A stretch of DNA of 36,341 nucleotides, taken from assembly GCA_029238125.1 (NCBI GenBank), contig JAQWGQ010000030.1, positions 1 through 36,341 of the forward strand. The letters run 5' to 3'. Below the pieces are notes generated by a model. That model saw only the letters and a list, made by a program, of their open reading frames with translations. It was not told where the DNA came from and did not search any database. Below, one piece after another: positions 31,959 through 36,341 of the stretch. The first letter of the stretch is position 1. The number at the start of each line of letters is the position of its first letter. This stretch comes from Flavobacteriaceae bacterium (GTDB taxonomy: Bacteria; Bacteroidota; Bacteroidia; Flavobacteriales; Flavobacteriaceae). A program made the translations under genes and the position numbers.

Positions 31959-33836
31959 ATGATCAATTCCTTATCCGAATTTAAAGTGACATCCGCAAAA
32001 GCCCTAGAAAACCCAGACGGGTTCTGGAGTGAAGTCGCCAGCGAATTTCATTGGAAATCGCCTTGGAAACAAACTCTTGACTATGACTTTTCCAAGCCTG
32101 AAGTCAAATGGTTTGTCGGAGGTAAACTCAACATAACCGAGAACTGTCTTGACCGCCATCTCGCAACCCAGCCAAACAAGACCGCTATTCTTTTTGAACC
32201 CAATGACCCAACTGAAACGGCCCAACACATCACCTATAAAGAGCTTCATAAACGGGTTTGTCAAACCGCCAATATGCTCATGGCCAATGGTGCCAAAAAG
32301 GGAGACCGCATTTGTATCTATATGCCCATGGTGCCAGAGTTGGCTATTGCTGTTTTGGCTTGCGCGCGCATTGGGGCGATTCACTCGGTTGTCTTTGCGG
32401 GCTTTTCGGCAACGGCTCTCGCTGCACGCATCAACGATGCATCATGCAGCATGTTGCTCACAGCCGATGGGGGCTTTCGTGGTGCCAAAACCATTGCACT
32501 AAAGGAAATCGCCGATGATGCACTGACCTCTTGTTCAACGGTCAACTGTTGTTTGGTCCTTCAGCGTACTCAGCAAGAAGTACAATGGAATTCTATTGAC
32601 AAATGGTGGCATGAGGAGTTGGAAAAAATCGATGACAATTGTCCAGCTGAAGTGATGGATAGCGAAGATCCGTTGTTTATCCTCTACACCTCTGGTTCTA
32701 CGGGCAAGCCCAAAGGGATGGTGCACACTTGTGGGGGCTATATGGTGTATACAGCATACACCTTTAAAAATGTATTTCAGTGTCAACCCAACGATGTGTA
32801 TTGGTGTACAGCAGATATCGGTTGGATTACAGGGCACTCCTATATCGTTTATGGTCCTTTGGCCAATGGGGCGACTACGGTCATGTTTGAAGGTGTGCCG
32901 TCTTACCCAGCTTTTGATCGCTTTTGGGAGGTCTGTGCCAAACATAACATCACGCATTTTTACACAGCACCAACTGCCATTCGTGCGCTGGAAAAACACC
33001 CCACATCACTTGTTGAGAAGCATGACTTGTCATCATTAAAAGTATTGGGCTCCGTAGGCGAACCTATCAATGCCGAAGCATGGCATTGGTACGACAAGCA
33101 TGTTGGAAAACACAACTGTCCCATTGTAGATACTTGGTGGCAAACGGAAACAGGGGGGATTTTGATCAGTTCCTTGGCTGGAGTGACGCCACAAAAGCCA
33201 ACCTTTGCAACCTTACCCATGCCAGGAGTTCAAACAGTTCTTTTAAACAATGAAGGCGATGAAATTGAAGGAGAGGGCGAAGGAATTTTGGCGATTAAGC
33301 ACCCTTGGCCTTCGATTGCTCGTACCATTTGGGGAGATCACGAGCGATACAAAAACGTGTATTTCAGTGCTTATCCAGGCTATTATTTCCCAGGTGATGG
33401 TGCTTTACGAGATGCGGAGGGGAATTTTCGCATCACAGGACGAGTTGACGATGTGGTCATTGTTTCTGGTCATAACTTGGGTACCGCACCGATTGAGAAT
33501 GCCATCAACGAGCACCCTAATGTTGTAGAAAGTGCAGTTGTTGGCTTTCCTCATGATGTTAAAGGGAATGCACTACACGCTTTTGCCATTGTACGTAGCA
33601 GAGCAGATGACAATGAAACATTAAAAAATGAGCTACGCGCCCTTGTGGCAAAAACCATAGGACCAATCGCTAAACCAGACCGTATCCAGGTGGTAAGTGG
33701 ACTTCCTAAAACGCGAAGTGGTAAAATCATGCGTCGCATACTGCGCAAGTTAGCAGCAGGTGAATACGATCAATTGGGTGACGTTTCTACTTTGTTGAAC
33801 CCAGAAGTGGTGGAGGAGATTAAGCAGAATAAGTAA
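31959..33836 (+). CDS. acs: Acetyl-CoA synthetase (AMP-forming)
   Basis: At 625 residues this is an ANL-family adenylating enzyme, slightly shorter than E. coli Acs (652). It makes acetyl-CoA from acetate, ATP and CoA through acetyl-AMP. Motifs in order: the phosphate-binding YTSGSTGKPKGMVHTCGG (about 241-258), WWQTETGG (about 392-399), YFPGDGALRDAEG and RITGRVDDVVIVSGHNLGT. The catalytic lysine at the C-terminus is in KTRSGKIMRRILR, which is also the usual site of regulatory acetylation. The TAAATTGG upstream of the ATG is only a partial -7 match. It is cytoplasmic. Confidence 0.92.
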   Translation: MINSLSEFKVTSAKALENPDGFWSEVASEFHWKSPWKQTLDYDFSKPEVKWFVGGKLNITENCLDRHLATQPNKTAILFEPNDPTETAQHITYKELHKRVCQTANMLMANGAKKGDRICIYMPMVPELAIAVLACARIGAIHSVVFAGFSATALAARINDASCSMLLTADGGFRGAKTIALKEIADDALTSCSTVNCCLVLQRTQQEVQWNSIDKWWHEELEKIDDNCPAEVMDSEDPLFILYTSGSTGKPKGMVHTCGGYMVYTAYTFKNVFQCQPNDVYWCTADIGWITGHSYIVYGPLANGATTVMFEGVPSYPAFDRFWEVCAKHNITHFYTAPTAIRALEKHPTSLVEKHDLSSLKVLGSVGEPINAEAWHWYDKHVGKHNCPIVDTWWQTETGGILISSLAGVTPQKPTFATLPMPGVQTVLLNNEGDEIEGEGEGILAIKHPWPSIARTIWGDHERYKNVYFSAYPGYYFPGDGALRDAEGNFRITGRVDDVVIVSGHNLGTAPIENAINEHPNVVESAVVGFPHDVKGNALHAFAIVRSRADDNETLKNELRALVAKTIGPIAKPDRIQVVSGLPKTRSGKIMRRILRKLAAGEYDQLGDVSTLLNPEVVEEIKQNK

Positions 33837-33853
33837 TATTTCCTTTTTTTGAT

Positions 33854-33861
33854 TAAGTTTG
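33854..33861 (+). promoter_or_regulatory. -7 box in front of the VOC gene
   Basis: TAAGTTTG is a full -7 match, 18 bases before the ATG. No TTG partner at the usual spacing. Confidence 0.35.
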
Positions 33862-33879
33862 TTATACCAAATCTTAATC

Positions 33880-34194
33880 ATGAAAATTCACATCGCAATT
33901 TCTGTAAAAGATATAAATACTTCCATAAAAGAATACAGCAAGTTTCTTTATTGCAACCCTGTTTTAGTAGTTGAAAATGAGTATGCACTGTGGAGAACAA
34001 AACAATTAAACCTGTCATTGAGAAGAACAGATGACTCCCCTGGCGTGATTTGACATCTTGGGTTTGAATCTAAAAAACATAAAGGTTTTGATTCTTTTAC
34101 AGACTCAAATGGAGTGTTGTGGGAATTGTTTGATAAAAAATCGCAAGCAAAAGAAATTAATGAACATTGGGATAGTGCAAATTACCATCCCTAG
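33880..34194 (+). pseudogene. VOC (glyoxalase-fold) protein interrupted by one in-frame TGA
   Basis: The frame opens with MKIHIAISVKDINTSIKEY, the typical start of a VOC-superfamily protein, and runs 57 codons to TGA at 34051-34053. It then continues in the same frame for another 46 codons, including HLGFES and DSNGVLWELFDKKSQA, to TAG at 34192. The second half has the paired VOC look: a metal-ligand-like His-Leu-Gly-Phe-Glu and Gly-Val-Leu-Trp-Glu. The intact product would be about 104 residues. The lost residue is most likely Arg (CGA to TGA), since an R before HLG is plausible, but that is from memory of relatives. There is no frameshift. It is tail to tail with the M42 gene. It may be a fresh nonsense allele, a sequencing error or, less likely, recoding. 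Confidence 0.75.
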
Positions 34195-34199
34195 GTTCG

Positions 34200-35288
34200 T
34201 TAAGCGAAATAGCTAAATGTCTCTCCGCTTTGTATCGTTTGGATACTTTCGTAAATCAAACGAATGACATTTTCCACATCGTCTTTATGGACGGTCTCCA
34301 CTGTGGTGTGCATATAGCGCAACGGTAGAGAAATCAAAGCAGAAGGCACACCGCCATTGCTGTAGGCAAAGGCATCGGTATCGGTTCCTGTATAGCGTGA
34401 TGACGCATGACGTTGAAACGGAATTTTATTGTTTTCTGCGGTTTCGATAATTCGATCGCGCAGTTTTTGCTGAATGGCAGGCGCATAGGAAATCACAGGC
34501 CCTTTTCCAATCACATTATCACCCTGTTTCTTTTTGTCAATCATCGGAGTAGAGGTGTCATGACAAACATCTGTTACAATTGCCACATTAGGCTGAATAC
34601 GTTGTGTGATCATTTCAGCGCCACGCAATCCGATCTCTTCTTGTACGGAGTTTGTAATGTAGAGACCAAAAGGAAGTTTTACTTGATTCTCATGTAGTAA
34701 ACGTGCAACTTCCGCAATCATAAATCCACCCACGCGGTTGTCGAGGGCACGGCATACAAATTTATCTTTGTTGAGGACGTGAAAAGCATCGGGGTAGGTG
34801 ATCACACAACCAACGTGTACACCCATTTTTTCGACTTCTTTTTTGTCTTTGGCTCCGATATCAATGGTGATATTTTCGAGCTTAGGTGTATCCTCCTTGC
34901 CAGCCATGCGGGTATGGATGGCAGGCCAACCGAAAACCCCTTTTACGATTCCTTTTTTCGTGTGGATGTTGACCCATTTTGAAGGGGCAATCATATGGTC
35001 TGAACCCCCATTTCGGATCACGTGTATAAGTCCATTTTCAGTGATATAGTTCACATACCATGAAATTTCATCCGAATGTGCTTCGATAACCACTTTAAAA
35101 GGTGCATCTGGGTTGATCACACCAACAGCAGTTCCATAAGTATCCGTAATAAAGGTGTCAACATATGGTTTTAAATAGTCCATCCAAATTTTTTGCCCTT
35201 CCCATTCATATCCAGTGGGGGAGGGGTTGTTGAGATAGGTTTCCAAAAAGCTTATCGACTTTTTATTCAACACATTCGATTTTTTCAT
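34200..35288 (-). CDS. M42-family metallopeptidase (TET-type aminopeptidase/glucanase family)
   Basis: This protein of about 362 residues has the two-metal exopeptidase core of family M42. Metal and catalytic positions are visible in order: EAHSDEISW, CRALDNRVGG, VQEEIGLRG, TDVCHD, and the late LPLRYMHTTVETVHKDD. M42 enzymes form large tetrahedral (dodecameric) aminopeptidases in the cytoplasm that finish degrading peptides. Some relatives were first named glucanases. The N-terminus PSPTGYEWE is characteristic. I chose ATG 35288 over TTG 35291, one codon upstream. It is divergent from the DUF4294 gene, and its own promoter is not clear (a TATTTTTA near-match lies about 15 bases upstream). Confidence 0.88.
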   Translation of the reverse strand: MKKSNVLNKKSISFLETYLNNPSPTGYEWEGQKIWMDYLKPYVDTFITDTYGTAVGVINPDAPFKVVIEAHSDEISWYVNYITENGLIHVIRNGGSDHMIAPSKWVNIHTKKGIVKGVFGWPAIHTRMAGKEDTPKLENITIDIGAKDKKEVEKMGVHVGCVITYPDAFHVLNKDKFVCRALDNRVGGFMIAEVARLLHENQVKLPFGLYITNSVQEEIGLRGAEMITQRIQPNVAIVTDVCHDTSTPMIDKKKQGDNVIGKGPVISYAPAIQQKLRDRIIETAENNKIPFQRHASSRYTGTDTDAFAYSNGGVPSALISLPLRYMHTTVETVHKDDVENVIRLIYESIQTIQSGETFSYFA

Positions 35289-35354
35289 CAAAATAATTTT
35301 GGGTAAAAATACAACTTTAAAGATTGTGAACCAGTATTGTTTTCTGGCAATGTT

Positions 35355-35362
35355 TACTTTTG
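35355..35362 (+). promoter_or_regulatory. -7 box of the DUF4294 gene
   Basis: TACTTTTG, a full -7 match, ends only four bases before the ATG, so a leaderless or near-leaderless message is expected. TTGs upstream lie at 15 and 28 bases, outside the usual spacing. Confidence 0.35.
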
Positions 35363-35366
35363 GGGC

Positions 35367-35969
35367 ATGAAATGGACTTGGTTGTTTTTGTGCTTGTCTG
35401 TCGCGTTAATGCATGCACAAACGGATTCTTTTCCCATGGTGATCCTGCCTGGTGAGAAGACACCGCAGTCATACATCGGGTTGGACGAAGTGGTTGTTTA
35501 TCAGCCCATAAAGCTCAATTCTTTTGAGGAAATGAAGAAATACATGCTATTGCGCCGTCGTGTGCTCAAGGTATATCCCTATGCCCAATTGGCCTCGGAG
35601 CGATTCACAACTCTCAAAGAACGTTTATATCGGATAGATAAACGTCGCCAAAAAAAGCGTTATGCCAAAAGGATTGAAAAGTATTTAGAGGGAGAGTTTT
35701 CAGAGGAATTAAAAAAGCTCACGCGTAAAGAGGGTCAGATATTGGTCAAGCTGATCCATCGCGAAACGGGGATTACACCACACACCTTGGTCAAGACCTA
35801 TCGCAATGGCCTCCGTGCAGCCGTTTATCAATTCACAGCCAAGTTGTTTGATATTGATTTAAAGACAGAATATGATCCGTCAAATGTACAAGAGGACATG
35901 TGGATTGAAGACATTTTATTGCGATCAGGCAAGACAATGCGTTATTTTGAAGAAAACGCCAAAAAATAA
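35367..35969 (+). CDS. DUF4294 exported protein
   Basis: This 200-residue protein has a signal peptide, MKWTWLFLCLSVALMHAQ, with cleavage after Ala or Gln near residue 18. After a short linker, LDEVVVYQPIKLNSFEEMKKY opens a helical, very basic domain with many Lys/Arg (YRIDKRRQKKRYAKRIEKYL). It then has TRKEGQILVKLIHRETG and LVKTYRNGLRAAVYQFTAKLF. These match the DUF4294 family, mostly flavobacterial, of unknown function. The basic helices suggest binding to nucleic acid, membrane or peptidoglycan in the periplasm, but that is inference. The longer frame start at 35337 would put residues in front of the signal peptide and is not used. Confidence 0.8.
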   Translation: MKWTWLFLCLSVALMHAQTDSFPMVILPGEKTPQSYIGLDEVVVYQPIKLNSFEEMKKYMLLRRRVLKVYPYAQLASERFTTLKERLYRIDKRRQKKRYAKRIEKYLEGEFSEELKKLTRKEGQILVKLIHRETGITPHTLVKTYRNGLRAAVYQFTAKLFDIDLKTEYDPSNVQEDMWIEDILLRSGKTMRYFEENAKK

Positions 35970-36057
35970 CTTCTTTTGTATATGACTTGCTGTCAGCATA
36001 TTAGTTAAAGACCAGAGCTCTTTTTAGAAAACAGAATTAAATAATTGAAGAAAAAGG

Positions 36058-36087
36058 TTGGCTGCTAAATTAAGAGGTCTATATTTG
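36058..36087 (+). promoter_or_regulatory. rRNA-operon promoter P1 (TTG-N19-TATATTTG)
   Basis: TTG (36058-36060) and TATATTTG (36080-36087) are 19 bases apart. The bases after the box, GCACCCGC, closely match those after P2 (GCAACCGC), 90 bases downstream. Positions 35970-36057 before it hold no gene and only a weak five-pair hairpin at 36007-36023. Confidence 0.65.
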
Positions 36088-36147
36088 CACCCGCAAAAAA
36101 CGTTTAATCTCGTTTTGATAAGATTTAAAAAAAATAGTTTTAAATGC

Positions 36148-36177
36148 TTGTGAGAAAAGAAAAAGAACGTAAATTTG
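36148..36177 (+). promoter_or_regulatory. rRNA-operon promoter P2 (TTG-N19-TAAATTTG)
   Basis: TTG (36148-36150) and TAAATTTG (36170-36177) have the same 19-base spacer as P1. A/T-rich sequence lies upstream of both, as expected for strong UP-element-like promoters. Confidence 0.65.
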
Positions 36178-36182
36178 CAACC

Positions 36183-36203
36183 GCTTTCATAAAAAACGAA
36201 AGC
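36183..36203 (+). other. 5'-end hairpin of the leader
   Basis: GCTTTC (36183-36188) pairs with GAAAGC (36198-36203) around a nine-base loop, just after P2, so it would lie at the very start of the P2 transcript. Confidence 0.45.
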
Positions 36204-36217
36204 AAACGAATTTAGAA

Positions 36218-36227
36218 GTTCATTGAC
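36218..36227 (+). promoter_or_regulatory. boxA-like antitermination element
   Basis: GTTCATTGAC resembles the E. coli rrn boxA (GCTCTTTAACA) and sits at the expected place, after the promoters and before 16S. NusB, which binds boxA, is encoded at 25982. Confidence 0.45.
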
Positions 36228-36250
36228 TTATTGAGAATGACAGCGCGTAT

Positions 36251-36272
36251 TTAAGTTGCTTCGGCAACTTGA
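36251..36272 (+). other. Stable hairpin with C(UUCG)G tetraloop
   Basis: AAGTTGC (36253-36259) and GCAACTT (36264-36270) close a TTCG loop with a C-G pair, the especially stable tetraloop. A further wobble and T-A pair extend it to nine. No T run follows, so it is not a terminator; a role in leader folding or processing is likely. Confidence 0.7.
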
Positions 36273-36307
36273 AACGAAATTAAGTAGAACCATCATGAGT
36301 ACTCGAA

Positions 36308-36341
36308 TCAATTTGGTTGTCAACATTATTAAAAATTGACA
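36308..36341 (+). other. Competing stems at the end of the leader
   Basis: TCAATTT (36308-36314) can pair with AAATTGA (36333-36339), or TGTCAA (36318-36323) with TTGACA (36336-36341). The two use the same 3' bases and exclude each other. Confidence 0.35.

Larger units (their letters stand above)
36178..36341 (+). ncRNA. Untranslated leader of an rRNA operon (16S expected just past the window)
   Basis: These 164 bases follow two strong promoters and hold no credible gene. They resemble flavobacterial pre-16S leaders as I recall them, especially the AGTTCATTGACTTATTGAGA stretch. Structural elements: a GCTTTC/GAAAGC hairpin at 36183-36203, the UUCG hairpin at 36251-36272, and paired motifs at the end. 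The 16S gene is not visible, so the assignment is inferred. Confidence 0.6.

Noticed and set aside
34051-34053. Selenocysteine at the TGA in the VOC gene
   Set aside because: VOC proteins do not use Sec at this position to my knowledge, no convincing SECIS-like hairpin was noticed just after the TGA, and Sec is rare in Bacteroidota. A nonsense change or read error is simpler.
36007-36023. AAAGA/TCTTT hairpin with a T run as terminator of the DUF4294 gene
   Set aside because: Only five A/T-rich pairs with a seven-base loop; too weak to call, though some termination before the rRNA promoters would be expected.
36295-36339. A 14-codon open frame in the leader starting MSTRINLVV
   Set aside because: It is very short, sits within the structured rRNA leader, and has no supporting features.
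1-36341. tRNA genes, CRISPR arrays, insertion sequences, prophage or attachment sites
   Set aside because: No cloverleaf with T-arm consensus, no spaced direct repeats, and no transposase, integrase or phage genes were found. Composition and gene density look even throughout.

Overview
This 36.3 kb window looks like chromosome from a member of the Flavobacteriaceae (Bacteroidota). The evidence is the promoter grammar, TTG-N16..24-TAnnTTTG, which recurs in front of many genes. It is also the set of families typical of that group: DUF4294, DUF2795, a PUR-family protein, a DUF1573 lipoprotein, a long NusB, a SecA with large insertions, and a response regulator of NtrC type with no DNA-binding domain. 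Nothing suggests a phage, plasmid, insertion sequence, CRISPR array or genomic island. The content is housekeeping and envelope biogenesis, packed tightly.

Layout. Positions 1-2525 hold the start of a small membrane protein (minus), an all-alpha NTP pyrophosphohydrolase, IlvE (minus) and a TIGR01777 epimerase-like protein. Positions 2594-4241 hold grpE-dnaJ behind twin promoters, closed by a terminator. Positions 4393-9916 are a plus-strand run: MscS channel, NtrC-like regulator, M28 peptidase, MATE exporter, a 75-residue protein and a PAP2 phosphatase. Positions 9930-17609 are a minus-strand run read as lnt, cobalamin adenosyltransferase, DUF2795, secA, glycosyltransferase and lipoprotein MsrA. 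pssA (plus) then meets lptB-tatC (minus). recQ and a cyclophilin-FKBP fusion follow (plus), then a thioredoxin-fold protein, a PUR protein and an ABC exporter (minus). nusB, DUF1573, yajC, pyrD, a small membrane protein, an M3 peptidase, LysE and acs run on the plus strand. A VOC gene broken by one in-frame TGA, an M42 peptidase (minus) and a DUF4294 protein follow. The last 370 bases have no gene. They look like the promoter and leader of an rRNA operon, with two matched promoters, a boxA-like element and a UUCG hairpin, and the window ends at or just before 16S.

How the genes relate. Several act on the envelope: SecA and YajC (Sec export), TatC (Tat export), Lnt (lipoprotein acylation), LptB (LPS export), PssA (phospholipid), MscS (turgor) and several predicted lipoproteins. 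A folding and repair theme includes GrpE, DnaJ, the two-domain prolyl isomerase and MsrA. NusB is encoded in the same window as an rRNA leader with a boxA-like site, the element NusB is known to bind.

Most notable: loss of zinc ligands in RecQ and DnaJ; an enhancer-binding-type regulator with neither HTH nor a canonical GAFTGA loop; a shared 5' leader motif in front of two unrelated genes; a dual-family immunophilin; an intrinsic terminator almost touching the pyrD start; and the VOC gene with its single TGA. I see no clear undescribed multi-gene system. All assignments are from reading the sequence, without database searches.
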